Assembly (NCBI RefSeq): GCF_913063105.1
Contig: NZ_CAJXYQ010000018.1
Location: forward strand, 40,590 to 104,589
From: an uncultured Draconibacterium sp.
GTDB lineage: Bacteria; Bacteroidota; Bacteroidia; Bacteroidales; Prolixibacteraceae
DNA: 64,000 bases
Direction of reading: 5' to 3'
Shown: positions 46,923 to 56,721 of the stretch, one piece after another
Numbering within the stretch: position 1 is the first letter of the stretch
How the letters are laid out: every line of letters begins with the position of its first letter
The notes under the pieces: model-generated
What the model was told of the DNA's origin: nothing
The model's input: the letters and a program-made list of their open reading frames with translations, nothing else
Databases searched by the model: none
Translations under genes and position numbers: made by a program

Positions 46923-47675
46923 TTATTTTTCTTTTAACATAGCGATTACCGCATCGTACGCTTTCATTCCTTTTGCTCTAACCAGATATTCAGAAGTTAG
47001 GTCGAGCTGACCTAATTCAAAAAGTCTTTCCCAATCTTCTGTTGCACCATCGATATTACCCTGTTCGTAGCGTGCCAAGCCCCGAAGAAGAAGAAGGCTT
47101 TGGTCATGAGGCATATATCGAATTCCCTGTGAAAATAAACGTTCTGCTTTTTTAGATTTTCCTTTCAAGTAAAATGCTTCGGTACCTCTGGTAAAGCATG
47201 AGGAAGCAATTTCAAGAAATCTCGCTCTTGCATTAACCGGACTATCAGACACAGAAAATACAATCGAAACTTCTTGCTCCATGGTTACCGGAGTTCCATC
47301 TTTAATACCCGGCTTCCACATTCCACTTGTATTTTCCAATACTCTAAGAATCTCTTTATCAATTGCTGGACAAACGTTATTGACAATATGGATATCGGTA
47401 ACTTTCCCTAATGCATTTACTTTAAATTTAATTACCTCAGTTCCTTCTCGCCCACAATTTAATGCGTCATCAGGATAATTAATATTTGTGGCCAGATATT
47501 GTTTTAAATAATTTGCATCAACAGCATAATAATCCGAAAAATCCCGTATTCCGGTAAAAGAAGGAGGACTAATTTCAACTTCATCAATCTCGTTGTGAAG
47601 GTTTGGAGTTTCATTTTGACCAAGTACCAGCATACACAAACATATAGCCAGTACTATTAAAACTAACTTTTTCAT
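46923..47675 (-). CDS. Exported TonB C-terminal domain protein with TPR-like tail
   Basis: 250 residues. A signal peptide ends near LGQ (residue 20). YLATNINYPDDALNCGREGTEVIKFKVNALGKV near 55-88 is a TonB C-terminal domain, and the region from 155 on has TPR-like helices (AFYLKGKSKKAERLFSQGIRYMP, SLLLLRGLARYEQGNIDGA). It lacks the membrane anchor and Pro-rich spacer of energy-transducing TonB, so it is more likely a periplasmic partner. A long leader (about 200 bases) precedes it. Confidence 0.8.
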   Translation of the reverse strand: MKKLVLIVLAICLCMLVLGQNETPNLHNEIDEVEISPPSFTGIRDFSDYYAVDANYLKQYLATNINYPDDALNCGREGTEVIKFKVNALGKVTDIHIVNNVCPAIDKEILRVLENTSGMWKPGIKDGTPVTMEQEVSIVFSVSDSPVNARARFLEIASSCFTRGTEAFYLKGKSKKAERLFSQGIRYMPHDQSLLLLRGLARYEQGNIDGATEDWERLFELGQLDLTSEYLVRAKGMKAYDAVIAMLKEK

Positions 47676-47911
47676 GGCTTTCTGAGTTTTTTAACTAACA
47701 TTAATAATGTGGTTCCTTTACCTTTATTCCTCCTTTCTTAATCCAGGAACTTTTAAGCAACAAGTTACATCAAAATTAAAGGCCAGACTTAGCAACTATG
47801 TTGCATTTGATTCACTCATATTCTGATCCTTTAAATTATGTGCGATTCTTAAAACTATGTTTCATAAATTAAAATCGGAAGTACAAAAGTAGAATTAGTG
47901 AATCTGACTGT

Positions 47912-48445
47912 TTATATCATATAAAAAGCGATTAAAATGAGGGAGAGGATTATGAAAGCCAGTATGATAAAATAATAAGTTTTTTTCGTAGTTTTTCGGA
48001 CTTGCCTTTGCAGAGGTTTCTTTAAATCAGCATTATTAGCGTGTAACAACATATGATTGTGGTGTTTTTTATAGTTGCCTGGCGCTAAACCAAAATAATC
48101 GTGAAAACATTTGTTAAAGTAACTTGGACTTCCAAAACCTACGAGGTAGGCGATTTCGGAAATTGTTCGCTGTTCATTTAAAAGTATTTGTTCAGCTTCT
48201 TGTAAGCGCGTCCGACGTATAAAACAGCTAACCGAACTACCTGTTAGTTGTTTTACTTTCCGATGCAACTGAGAACGACTTAAATGTAATTTCCCGGCCA
48301 AATCTTTTACACCAAAATTATCATTAGAAAGATTTTGTAACACAATTCCATGTAGTTTCCCTAAAAACTCTGAATTGTGAGTTGAATACATATTTCCGTA
48401 TTTTTCTAACAAAACGGTTTTTGGCCTAATCTTTACTTCTGGCAA
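47912..48445 (-). CDS. AraC-type DNA-binding protein with a C-terminal membrane helix
   Basis: 177 residues. The double HTH is complete: LAGKLHLSRSQLHRKVKQLTG near 49-70 and ISEIAYLVGFGSPSYFNKCFHDYFGLAPG near 95-123. A basic linker (RQVRKTTKKT) leads to a hydrophobic helix at 157-175, so the DNA-binding domain would sit on the inner face of the membrane. No ligand-binding part is present. The start is a TTG at 48445; ATG 48391 is an alternative that keeps both HTHs. Confidence 0.82.
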   Translation of the reverse strand: MPEVKIRPKTVLLEKYGNMYSTHNSEFLGKLHGIVLQNLSNDNFGVKDLAGKLHLSRSQLHRKVKQLTGSSVSCFIRRTRLQEAEQILLNEQRTISEIAYLVGFGSPSYFNKCFHDYFGLAPGNYKKHHNHMLLHANNADLKKPLQRQVRKTTKKTYYFIILAFIILSLILIAFYMI

Positions 48446-48621
48446 TTTGTGCGTGTGAGATGAATTTTCGATTTCTCATACGTAGTTTTTAAAAAAAAGA
48501 TATGCTACATGATTTATTGCCATGGCAAATGTAATAAGCATCACTCTTTTTAAAGTTGATGAATATTTCTAAAGGATAAAGAATTTATTTGGGTTAAAAG
48601 CAAAAACAAAAATATTGCATT

Positions 48622-49032
48622 TTAAGCGCCGAGTTGAATATTATCGTGTGTCTGCTTTGTCCGTTTCAACTTGGGAATAATAACTGTTGATTGGTTAATA
48701 GATTTCAGATATTTAATGGCCTGAGCGTAACTTGTTATATCACGCCTTGTTTCAACTATTGTTATATCCGGGTCGGGATTATCAACCATTTCGTTATATA
48801 CAGGAGCTCTAAATTCGGCCTTTGGTATTACTACTTCATTTAAATAATTGTACTTAAAATCGTTATGTCGTGCAAATACATACTCGAGATCGGTTTTATG
48901 AAATCCTTCTTCATAAAGTCTCGCATAACACAAATAAACGTACCCATCAGGTAAACCGTAATAATGAACCGGATAGTGGGTTGGTAAAAATGTCATGTAC
49001 GATTTGTGGATTAACTTGCCAAACGATTTCAT
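48622..49032 (-). CDS. Conserved hypothetical protein
   Basis: 136 residues starting MKSFGKLIHKSYM. It has no signal peptide or membrane helix. YGLPDGYVYLCYARLYEEGF, then NEVVIPKAEFRAPVYNEM, with a basic tail KLKRTKQTHDN. Not recognised. It stands alone between the AraC-type gene and the GH3 gene. Confidence 0.6.
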   Translation of the reverse strand: MKSFGKLIHKSYMTFLPTHYPVHYYGLPDGYVYLCYARLYEEGFHKTDLEYVFARHNDFKYNYLNEVVIPKAEFRAPVYNEMVDNPDPDITIVETRRDITSYAQAIKYLKSINQSTVIIPKLKRTKQTHDNIQLGA

Positions 49033-49169
49033 AATGCGCAAGTTATATGGTTTTATCGTTTGCTAAATTAATTAAAAATACAACCAAAGATACCTGAAAA
49101 TGATTATGCAAATGTTAAAAAATGTTATGGTATTGGTTAAGTAAGCAATGGTTAATCACCGATAAAAAA

Positions 49170-49200
49170 GGCGGCTCACATAATTAAATATGGAGCCGCC
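49170..49200 (-). terminator. Terminator of the GH3 gene
   Basis: GGCGGCTC (49170-49177) and GAGCCGCC (49193-49200) around 15 bases. Followed by six T on the minus strand. It lies 26 bases past the stop. Confidence 0.88.
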
Positions 49201-49225
49201 ACTTATCTGGTTATTTGAAATAATT

Positions 49226-51508
49226 CTATTTTAAAACAAAGCCTGTTTCAAGGCCTTCAGCCGAATTTGGACCAATCCATAGTTTAAATTCTCCTGGCTC
49301 AGCTTTCCATTCTCCTGACGCGCCGTAAAACTCAAGATCTTCAGTTGTAATTTCAAAAGATACCTTTTGCGATTCATTCGGTTTCAGGCTTATTTTTTTA
49401 AATCCTTTTAATTCTTTTACCGGACGAGAAACACTTCCTACCAGGTCGCGAATATACAATTGCACAACCTCTTCTCCAGCAACATCTCCGGTGTTTGTAA
49501 TTGTTGCTGATGCTACAATTTTGCTGCCCGTGTTAATTTCGCCGGCGGAAAGAGCTAAATCAGAATAAGTAAATTGGGTGTAACTTAAACCATATCCAAA
49601 AGGAAAAAGCGGTTCCTTACTCTGGTCGGTATAATGCGACCAAAATACATTTCCTTCGCGATTAGTTGGGCGACCTGTATTTAAATGATTGTAATACAAT
49701 GGTTGTTGACCAACGGCCCTTGGAAAAGATACCGGAAGTTTTCCTGCAGGGTTGTAGTCACCAAATAACACTTCTGCAATTCCGTTACCTGCTTCAGATC
49801 CCAAATGCCAGCACTCAACTATTGAAGGTACATTTTCTGCCATCCAGTTAATTTCAATTGGTCGGCCATTCATTAGTACCACAACAACGTTCTTATTTAC
49901 CGTATATATTTCTTCCAACAATTCTTGCTGCAAGCCTTTCATTGCAATATCGGTTTGGCTACGTCCTTCCCCACTCTGCCAACAATCTTCGCCTAAGGCA
50001 ATAACCACCACATCTGATTTTGAGGCCAGGTTTTTGGCGGCTGACATACCATTTCGGTTGGTGGTATTAAACTGCAACTCCGTTAAAAACGAACGATAAC
50101 CATTAATGTAATCCGGTCCTTTTGCAAAGTTTATGCTTGAGCTGCCTGTCGTATTTTTCATTCCTTCGAGTAAAGAAACAGCAGAGTTAGTTACGGCTTT
50201 AGCCCTCCAGCTCCCCAGCGGAACATCTTTGCTTTCGGCAAGCTCGCCAATCACAGCTATTTTCAAACCATCTTTGTTAAGCGGTAACAAGTTGTTGTCG
50301 TTTTTTAATAGAACAATACTCTTTTTTGCAGCCTCTTTTGCAGCAGCAAGGTGTTCTTCGCATCTCATTACCGCCTCTTCGCGCTCGGGGTTACAATATT
50401 TGTATGGATCATCGAATAATCCTAACTTAAACTTTATACGTAATATTCTTCTTACCGCATCGTCTACCAATGTCTCCTCAACAAGTCCTTCATTTACCAA
50501 CTCTTCCAGGTGTTTTACGTAAGCGTTACCTTCCATATCCATATCCGATCCGGCATTAATTGCCAGTAAGGCTGCCGCTTTTTTATCGGCAGCAACACCG
50601 TGAGGTATTAACTCTCCAATCGAATTCCAATCTGAAACCACAAAACCATCAAAGCCCCATTCGCCTTTTAAAATGTCACGTTGCAAATAACTACTTGCTG
50701 TTGCCGGCATTTCATTTATGGTATTAAAAGCATTCATTAATGTTGCTACTTCTGCCTCAACACAAGCTTTAAACGGAGGCAAAACAATATTGTGCAAGGT
50801 TGGATTTCCTATTTGAGCCGAGTTGTAGTCTCTGCCCGATTCAATAAAACCATAGGCAGCAAAGTGTTTTGCACAGGCAGCTATGGTATTTTCTGCCGAC
50901 AAATCATCACCCTGAAAACCTTTTACCCGGGCATAGGCCATTTTTGCTCCTAGGTAAGGATCTTCTCCGGAACCTTCCATAAATCTTCCCCAACGGGCAT
51001 CTCTGGCAATATCAACCATTGGAGCAAAAGTCCAGTGCAAACCTGCGGCTGAAGCTTCAATTGCTGCTATTCGAGAGGATAACTGTGCCAGTTCCGGTTC
51101 CCAGCTTGCTGCTTCTGCCAATGGAATAGGAAACATGGTTTCATAACCATGTATTACATCGTAAGCCAGAATTAGAGGAATTCCTAAACGGCTACTATCG
51201 ACTGCCCAGCGCTGAATATTGCGAGTTGCGATTGCCCCTGTTACATTTAGCATCGATCCCAGTTTCCCTTCTTTTATCATATTATACAGGGCCATGGAAT
51301 CAACACTTTCAGGAGCAGGCCCTGTCATCTCCCAGCGCGATGAATACTGGTTTAACTGACCAACTTTTTCAGTTAAAGTCATTTTTGCCAGCAAGGCTTC
51401 AACTCTTACATCAATTTCATTTTTAGCGTGTTTTCCGGGGTCGGTGCTTTTTGTACAAGCAACAGCTATAACACTCATTACAAGGATGGAAAGAATTAGT
51501 TTTTTCAT
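49226..51508 (-). CDS. bglX: GH3 beta-glucosidase, lipoprotein
   Basis: 760 residues. Lipobox VAC at residue 18. The nucleophile Asp293 lies in FVVSDWNS. KHFAAYGFIESGRDYN and WGRFMEGSGEDPYLGAKM contact the sugar. The second domain and a fibronectin III-like tail (from about 660) complete the BglX layout. It cleaves beta-glucosides or related sugars outside the inner membrane. It is downstream of ThuA and MFS genes on the same strand but has its own promoter. Confidence 0.94.
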   Translation of the reverse strand: MKKLILSILVMSVIAVACTKSTDPGKHAKNEIDVRVEALLAKMTLTEKVGQLNQYSSRWEMTGPAPESVDSMALYNMIKEGKLGSMLNVTGAIATRNIQRWAVDSSRLGIPLILAYDVIHGYETMFPIPLAEAASWEPELAQLSSRIAAIEASAAGLHWTFAPMVDIARDARWGRFMEGSGEDPYLGAKMAYARVKGFQGDDLSAENTIAACAKHFAAYGFIESGRDYNSAQIGNPTLHNIVLPPFKACVEAEVATLMNAFNTINEMPATASSYLQRDILKGEWGFDGFVVSDWNSIGELIPHGVAADKKAAALLAINAGSDMDMEGNAYVKHLEELVNEGLVEETLVDDAVRRILRIKFKLGLFDDPYKYCNPEREEAVMRCEEHLAAAKEAAKKSIVLLKNDNNLLPLNKDGLKIAVIGELAESKDVPLGSWRAKAVTNSAVSLLEGMKNTTGSSSINFAKGPDYINGYRSFLTELQFNTTNRNGMSAAKNLASKSDVVVIALGEDCWQSGEGRSQTDIAMKGLQQELLEEIYTVNKNVVVVLMNGRPIEINWMAENVPSIVECWHLGSEAGNGIAEVLFGDYNPAGKLPVSFPRAVGQQPLYYNHLNTGRPTNREGNVFWSHYTDQSKEPLFPFGYGLSYTQFTYSDLALSAGEINTGSKIVASATITNTGDVAGEEVVQLYIRDLVGSVSRPVKELKGFKKISLKPNESQKVSFEITTEDLEFYGASGEWKAEPGEFKLWIGPNSAEGLETGFVLK

Positions 51509-51545
51509 ACGACCGTTATCTTATTGTATATTTTACAATTTAATG

Positions 51546-51575
51546 CAAATATAGCATAAAAAAAGGCGGAACAAA
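51546..51575 (-). promoter_or_regulatory. Promoter of the GH3 gene, inside the preceding terminator
   Basis: On the minus strand TTTG (51572-51575), 18 bases and TATATTTG (51546-51553). The -33 element lies in the loop of the MFS terminator (51562-51585). Confidence 0.75.
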
Positions 51576-51585
51576 ATCCGCCTTT
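51562..51585 (-). terminator. Terminator of the MFS gene
   Basis: AAAGGCGGA (51562-51570), loop of six, TCCGCCTTT (51577-51585), with a T tract on the minus strand. Confidence 0.88.
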
Positions 51586-51607
51586 CAAATTCTCCTGTAA
51601 AAAAATA

Positions 51608-52930
51608 TTACTTTGTATGCGATTTTCGCACAACTATATTCAATATTATGAATGCTGCAACAAGAATTACGGGTAATACGGCCATGTTACGCAAAGTAAT
51701 CTGAGCACCAGCAGTTTCTATTGATTTTCCCATAATAGGCAATATCATCGATGTAGCCACAAAACCTGCACCTCCCAAAATTGACATACCAAGGGCGCCA
51801 CTTTTCGGAACATATTCGGAGGCAACTCCAATCATTGTTGGCCAGAAATAACATACACCAATTGCAAATACGGCAGCTGAAACAACTGTCATTACCGCAC
51901 CACTTGAAATGCTTAAGAGCAACAGTCCGGCTACCGAAAATATTGCCGAACCAAGTAAAACACCCGCAGGATTTAAACGATGGATTAGTCCACCCGCAAA
52001 ATAACGGCCCACTGCCATTAAGCCGGTAACTACTGCCAGAACAATCATTGGGTGAATGCCATTATCAGCAAGCAGGGCATTAATCCATTGTGTTGTTCCC
52101 AGCTCTGTTGATGCGGTAAGTAGCATACATCCAAAAATAAATGGGAATAACAGTGTAATTTTATTTACTAATCGTCCTTCAACAATTATTAATGCTGTTA
52201 TTACACCAACAATTATTAATGGAGTGGCATAGTTGGCTGTAACCAGTTCGGCAATTGAAGGGGTAGTTGCTACCAGAATCATAAAAATAACAGCCAGTGT
52301 TATCGTGTACGGTGCTCCAACATTCCGCATCATTTCTTTGTAGCTTACGCCGGTTGCCACCCGCTCTGTTTCCGGTATTTTCTGCCCAAAGAACAATACT
52401 CCATATATTACCAGCGGAATAAACAACATTCCGACCAACACCTGCCATGGTAAATTTAAAGCATCCATTATAAGCGCTGCCAAAAGGCTGCCAATTACAA
52501 TTCCTCCAGGAAACCATACATGAAAACGATTTAGCATTTTCGTTTTCTTATCAGGGAACAACGTAGCCACCAGCGGATTACAGGCTGCCTCAACGCTACC
52601 GTTGCCCAACCCAATAAATACATTGGAAATAAACAAGGAGGTATAATCTTTTGCCATAAGTAACAGCACTATTCCTACCAGGTGAAGCCCAAAAGCCATC
52701 CAAACAATAGTTTTGGTTTTTACCAAATCGATAAAATAACCACCGGCAAACATGGCAACAGCAAATCCCCAAAACGCTGGCCCAAAAGCCCGGCCAACAT
52801 CTTCTTTTGATAGTCCGTATTCGTCGGTAAATACCCCTTCAATTTTTGCCCGAATGGCGAAGGTTATTGCTGTAACCAGCAAAGCAAGACAAGCAGCAAC
52901 AAAAAGTCGTTTCTGATTTACATCTTTCAT
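51608..52930 (-). CDS. MFS transporter, sugar-type
   Basis: 440 residues with 12 hydrophobic helices. GLGNGSVEAACNPLVATLFPDKK and FWPTMIGVASEYVPKSGALGMSI are major-facilitator signatures of the sugar branch. Placed between a ThuA-domain gene and a GH3 glucosidase, it probably imports the released sugar. Substrate unknown. Confidence 0.88.
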   Translation of the reverse strand: MKDVNQKRLFVAACLALLVTAITFAIRAKIEGVFTDEYGLSKEDVGRAFGPAFWGFAVAMFAGGYFIDLVKTKTIVWMAFGLHLVGIVLLLMAKDYTSLFISNVFIGLGNGSVEAACNPLVATLFPDKKTKMLNRFHVWFPGGIVIGSLLAALIMDALNLPWQVLVGMLFIPLVIYGVLFFGQKIPETERVATGVSYKEMMRNVGAPYTITLAVIFMILVATTPSIAELVTANYATPLIIVGVITALIIVEGRLVNKITLLFPFIFGCMLLTASTELGTTQWINALLADNGIHPMIVLAVVTGLMAVGRYFAGGLIHRLNPAGVLLGSAIFSVAGLLLLSISSGAVMTVVSAAVFAIGVCYFWPTMIGVASEYVPKSGALGMSILGGAGFVATSMILPIMGKSIETAGAQITLRNMAVLPVILVAAFIILNIVVRKSHTK

Positions 52931-52989
52931 AGTAAATTGGTTTAGCAGAGATTTAGGTTAAGCGTGAATTAGTTCCCGCATCTCTAAGT

Positions 52990-53712
52990 TTATAATTTTG
53001 ATTTATCTGAATTTTTTAAATATTGTATCGCTTGTTTTATCAGTTTTCGGTATTCTTCGTTTTCATAGGTTCGTTTATCGTGGCCCGGTTGAATATAAAG
53101 TACTGTTGATGCATTATACCTGTTTTCCCATGCCACAAAATCAGCACTTTTCGGATGCCGCGTTCTCAGCAATGGTTTTACTTCCTCCGAGATTCTGATG
53201 TTTCCATACACTTCATCAAAAAAACGTAATTCATGAAAACCAGCCGTTACCGGAGTGTAGTTTTCAACACTGCAATACACCCAAACATCGTGTTCGTAAT
53301 CCGACCATTCTTCTTCAGGTACATTTTTGGACTCACGCACATATTTGCCTCCAATAATTTTTTCGAAAGCCGGCCAGTTTTGATAGGAAACAAGGGAGTG
53401 ATGCAAAAATAAAAAGGGTTTACCCTGTTTGGTAAGCCGAATATAAGCGGCCTTTTGTTCCGGAGTAATTGTTTTCCACATGTCGTAAAACACCAACACA
53501 TCAAAATTGCTTGCATAACCATCAGCTATTTTTTTATTCGCTTCAGGTTGTTGCAAGTGTTCATATTCTACATTCTTCAGTTCGTCAAATAACTCAAAAA
53601 ATTGAATGGTGTCGTAACTGTGCCCTCCGGTTACTAATAAAACTTTAGTTGATTGAGGCTTAGCCAGTAAAGTAAAAAGACTAAATATAAACAGTACAAA
53701 AAATTTCTTCAT
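52990..53712 (-). CDS. Exported ThuA-domain protein
   Basis: 240 residues with a signal peptide to about residue 20. STKVLLVTGGHSYDTIQFFELF and FDVLVFYDMWK, PFLFLHHSLVSYQNWPAFEKIIGG are ThuA motifs of the class I glutamine amidotransferase-like fold. ThuA proteins act in trehalose or sucrose use, often with keto-sugars. It is first gene of the ThuA-MFS pair, 59 bases before the MFS gene. Confidence 0.88.
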   Translation of the reverse strand: MKKFFVLFIFSLFTLLAKPQSTKVLLVTGGHSYDTIQFFELFDELKNVEYEHLQQPEANKKIADGYASNFDVLVFYDMWKTITPEQKAAYIRLTKQGKPFLFLHHSLVSYQNWPAFEKIIGGKYVRESKNVPEEEWSDYEHDVWVYCSVENYTPVTAGFHELRFFDEVYGNIRISEEVKPLLRTRHPKSADFVAWENRYNASTVLYIQPGHDKRTYENEEYRKLIKQAIQYLKNSDKSKL

Positions 53713-53858
53713 TTCTCTCTTTATTTCAGTACAAATTATTGCCTTTCCTCCATCCTGTTCTGATCGATTCTGATGCTAAATTTAATAAATTCAATCATAT
53801 CTCAATAACCTCGCAACTGTTTTACGTGTTTTTAATTCCTAATTATTCCTCCAAATCC

Positions 53859-53889
53859 TTTACTTGAAAAATAAATTAGCCTATTTTTG
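53859..53889 (+). promoter_or_regulatory. Promoter of the lipase gene
   Basis: TTTA (53859-53862), 19 bases, TATTTTTG (53882-53889). The -7 box is a full match. Confidence 0.65.
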
Positions 53890-53916
53890 GTTTATTCTTA
53901 AACAAAACTCTTAGCC

Positions 53917-55155
53917 ATGAATCAGAAATTTATTCGATTTTTATTTTACTTTTTCCTTGCTGCATTTGTTTTTGTATCGTGCGATGAAATGGACGATGTA
54001 GAAACACCGGTTACAGGAAATGAATATTTAGTTGAAGCGACACTACAGGAATCCTATTCAAAAACACAAATTGACCTGTTAATAGCCATTGCCTCCACAC
54101 AATACCCGGAATTGGCTGACCTTGCTGACCTTGTAAAATCGGGTGTTGAAGTATACAAAATAACTTATAAAACTACTTTTAATGATGAAACCATCAACGC
54201 TTCGGGTGTAGTGGCCCTACCTGATGCTGCGGGCGATTATTCAGTTATAAGTTACCAGAACGGTACTAACACTTTGCACAGCAAAGCCCCCTCGGTGGAT
54301 ACAAATAACGACCTGTTTCGTATTCTAAAAATGATGGGTTCAACCGGCTTTGTTATCGCCCTTCCGGATTACCTGGGATTTGGCGAGGCCGATCAAATGT
54401 TTCATCCTTATTTGCATCACGAATCAACCGTACAAACTGTTACCGATATGCTAAAAGCGGTAGAAGAGTTTGTTGAGAATGAAGAAAATATCTCGCTGAA
54501 TAATGATTTGTACCTTGCAGGATACTCACAAGGAGGCTGGGCTACCATGCAGGTTCAGCAAGCCATTGAAGCCGATGCTTCGTTTGCCTTTAGTTTAAAA
54601 GCAAGTGCATGTAGTGCAGGCCCATACAACCTTACAACGCTTAACCAATATGTGGTTGGTTTAGCAGAATACCCGATGCCATATTTTCTGGCTTATATTT
54701 TTAACAGCTACCTTCAGTTAGGTTTAACAACTCCTATAAATAGCGTTTTTCAGGAACCCTATGCTGCAAAAATTGAGACCATGTTTGATGGAAATACTTC
54801 AGGAGAAGACCTGAACAACCAGTTAACCACAACAATTGCCAATTTATTTACACCTGAATACCTAAGCGGATGGGATTCGGAAGCAAATTATGACGAGGTT
54901 TTAAGCATGCTTCAAGAAAACAGTGTGCCTGCGTTTGTCCCAAAATCTCAAACAAGGCTCTATCATGGTACAGCCGACACCTATGTTCCGTCTATTGTAG
55001 CAGAAGAAAAGTATGCCGAATTTATTGCCGGTGGCGCCTCTACTAATCAAGTACAATATATTCCTCTGGTGGGGCTCGATCATACTGGCGGAATAATACC
55101 TGCAGGCTTAGCATCTATACTTTGGTTCATTGAGTTAGAAAACAGTACTATGTAG
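53917..55155 (+). CDS. Alpha/beta-hydrolase lipoprotein, secretory-lipase type
   Basis: 412 residues. Lipobox FVSC at residue 19-22. Ser204 in AGYSQGGWAT is the nucleophile; Asp is likely in LYHGTADTYVP near 350 and His in GLDHTGG near 389. ALPDYLGFGEAD near 148 shapes the oxyanion region. Esterase or lipase with unknown substrate. Confidence 0.87.
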   Translation: MNQKFIRFLFYFFLAAFVFVSCDEMDDVETPVTGNEYLVEATLQESYSKTQIDLLIAIASTQYPELADLADLVKSGVEVYKITYKTTFNDETINASGVVALPDAAGDYSVISYQNGTNTLHSKAPSVDTNNDLFRILKMMGSTGFVIALPDYLGFGEADQMFHPYLHHESTVQTVTDMLKAVEEFVENEENISLNNDLYLAGYSQGGWATMQVQQAIEADASFAFSLKASACSAGPYNLTTLNQYVVGLAEYPMPYFLAYIFNSYLQLGLTTPINSVFQEPYAAKIETMFDGNTSGEDLNNQLTTTIANLFTPEYLSGWDSEANYDEVLSMLQENSVPAFVPKSQTRLYHGTADTYVPSIVAEEKYAEFIAGGASTNQVQYIPLVGLDHTGGIIPAGLASILWFIELENSTM

Positions 55156-55216
55156 ACACGCACTACGAGGATACGAAAAAGTAATTTTAGATTTCTTTCA
55201 GTCGACAATAAAGAAT

Positions 55217-55254
55217 TATACAGATTCTACCTTATCGAAGACAGAATCTGTATA
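55217..55254. terminator. Bidirectional terminator between lipase and miaB genes
   Basis: TATACAGATTCT (55217-55228) and AGAATCTGTATA (55243-55254) are perfect 12-base inverse arms between convergent genes. Confidence 0.75.
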
Positions 55255-55271
55255 GTTTATAACTTAGCATT

Positions 55272-56615
55272 TTATTCGCAACTGGCTACCACTTCCTGCA
55301 GCTCTCCTTCCAGCGAAAAATCAGAAGCAGAAGTAATTTTAATGTCAGCAAATTGTCCGATCAATGATTTATCGTTACAAGCAAAACGGATGGTTAATTT
55401 TCCTTCGGTGTAAGATGTAAGGTACCCCTCTTTTCTGTCCTCGCCCCGAACCAAAACCCGTTTTGTTTGTCCAATTAGGCTTTTATTATATGGCAGGTTA
55501 TGTTTTCGCAAATCTTCGGTTAACTGATGCAGGCGTCGTTTTTTCTCTTCAAGTGGCACATCGTCAACCCAGCGATGACTGGTTGCTCCGGGCCGTGGAG
55601 AATAAATAGCTGTGTACGACATGTTGAACTTAAATTCATCAAAGGCTTTACGTGTATTCTCGAATTGTTCTTCGGTTTCTCCTGTAAAACCAACAATTAC
55701 ATCGGTAAAAAGGGTAGCCTGCGGTAAAATTCGCCTGATGGTTTCAACAATATGTCGATATTTTTCCATATTGTGTTTGCGGTTCATTCGCATAAGCACC
55801 TTATCATCACCACTCTGCATTGGCAAATGAATTTGTTTTCCCAAAACCGGATACTCTGCTATTACTTCAATAACTTCATCAGTCATATCGCGCGGATGTG
55901 GCGAAGTAAAATATAACCAGAATTCCTTTTTCAACCTGTTCCCCAATTCACCAATCTCTTTAAGCAGCTGAGGAAAAGTTAGTTCTTCGCCTTTTTTATC
56001 GAGTCCGTATGAGTTTACATTTTGCCCCAACAAGGTAATAGATTTATACCCTTGTGCCACCAGTAAAGCCACTTCTGCAACAATATCTTTTGATGGGCGC
56101 GAAACTTCCCGACCGCGTGTATACGGCACAGCACAATAGGTACAAAATTTATCGCAACCGTTTTGAATAGGAATAAATGCTTCAAATTTCGACTGGTAAT
56201 GAGGCTGCACATTCCAGAAATCTTCAATATTCTCATTATGCGGATCAATACCTACATTCAGATGGGTAGGCGTAGTTACTCCGTAGCTGCGAATCATTTT
56301 AGGCAGTTCGGGCAAATCCTTCATCTGGAAAGTTATATCAAAGAGTTTCAGGAATTTCTCATGATCGTCGGGTAAAATACATCCTGAAATGAACGTAACC
56401 AGGTTTTTATTGTTCTTCCACTTATTCCATTTGTGAATTCTCGAATACACTTTGTCAATTGCTTTCTGGCGCACAGAGCACGCCAAAATACCAATTAGTC
56501 CGGCCTCCTCCTCGTTGTCGGTCCACTCGTATCCGGCCTCGTCAAGCACCGAAATCACCCGTTCACTATCCGACATATTCATCTGACACCCTAAGGTTAC
56601 TACATGATATTTCAT
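55272..56615 (-). CDS. miaB: tRNA methylthiotransferase MiaB
   Basis: 447 residues. Radical SAM enzyme that adds a methylthio group to tRNA adenosine 37. N-terminal UPF0004 Cys are Cys10, Cys46 and Cys79. The radical SAM cluster is Cys154, Cys158, Cys161 in GCDKFCTYCAVPYTRGREVSRP. The C-terminal TRAM domain is in GQTKRVLVRG onward. The family also contains MtaB and RimO; TLGCQMNMSDSE supports MiaB. Confidence 0.88.
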   Translation of the reverse strand: MKYHVVTLGCQMNMSDSERVISVLDEAGYEWTDNEEEAGLIGILACSVRQKAIDKVYSRIHKWNKWKNNKNLVTFISGCILPDDHEKFLKLFDITFQMKDLPELPKMIRSYGVTTPTHLNVGIDPHNENIEDFWNVQPHYQSKFEAFIPIQNGCDKFCTYCAVPYTRGREVSRPSKDIVAEVALLVAQGYKSITLLGQNVNSYGLDKKGEELTFPQLLKEIGELGNRLKKEFWLYFTSPHPRDMTDEVIEVIAEYPVLGKQIHLPMQSGDDKVLMRMNRKHNMEKYRHIVETIRRILPQATLFTDVIVGFTGETEEQFENTRKAFDEFKFNMSYTAIYSPRPGATSHRWVDDVPLEEKKRRLHQLTEDLRKHNLPYNKSLIGQTKRVLVRGEDRKEGYLTSYTEGKLTIRFACNDKSLIGQFADIKITSASDFSLEGELQEVVASCE

Positions 56616-56721
56616 TCTGTCTATCTTTTTTACTTGGTTTCCCCCTCCAGTCTTCCTTCCTCAGCAAGCTTCCCATAAAAGAAGGGTAATTTTATCCCTT
56701 GTTATTTACAGCTTTTTCTAT

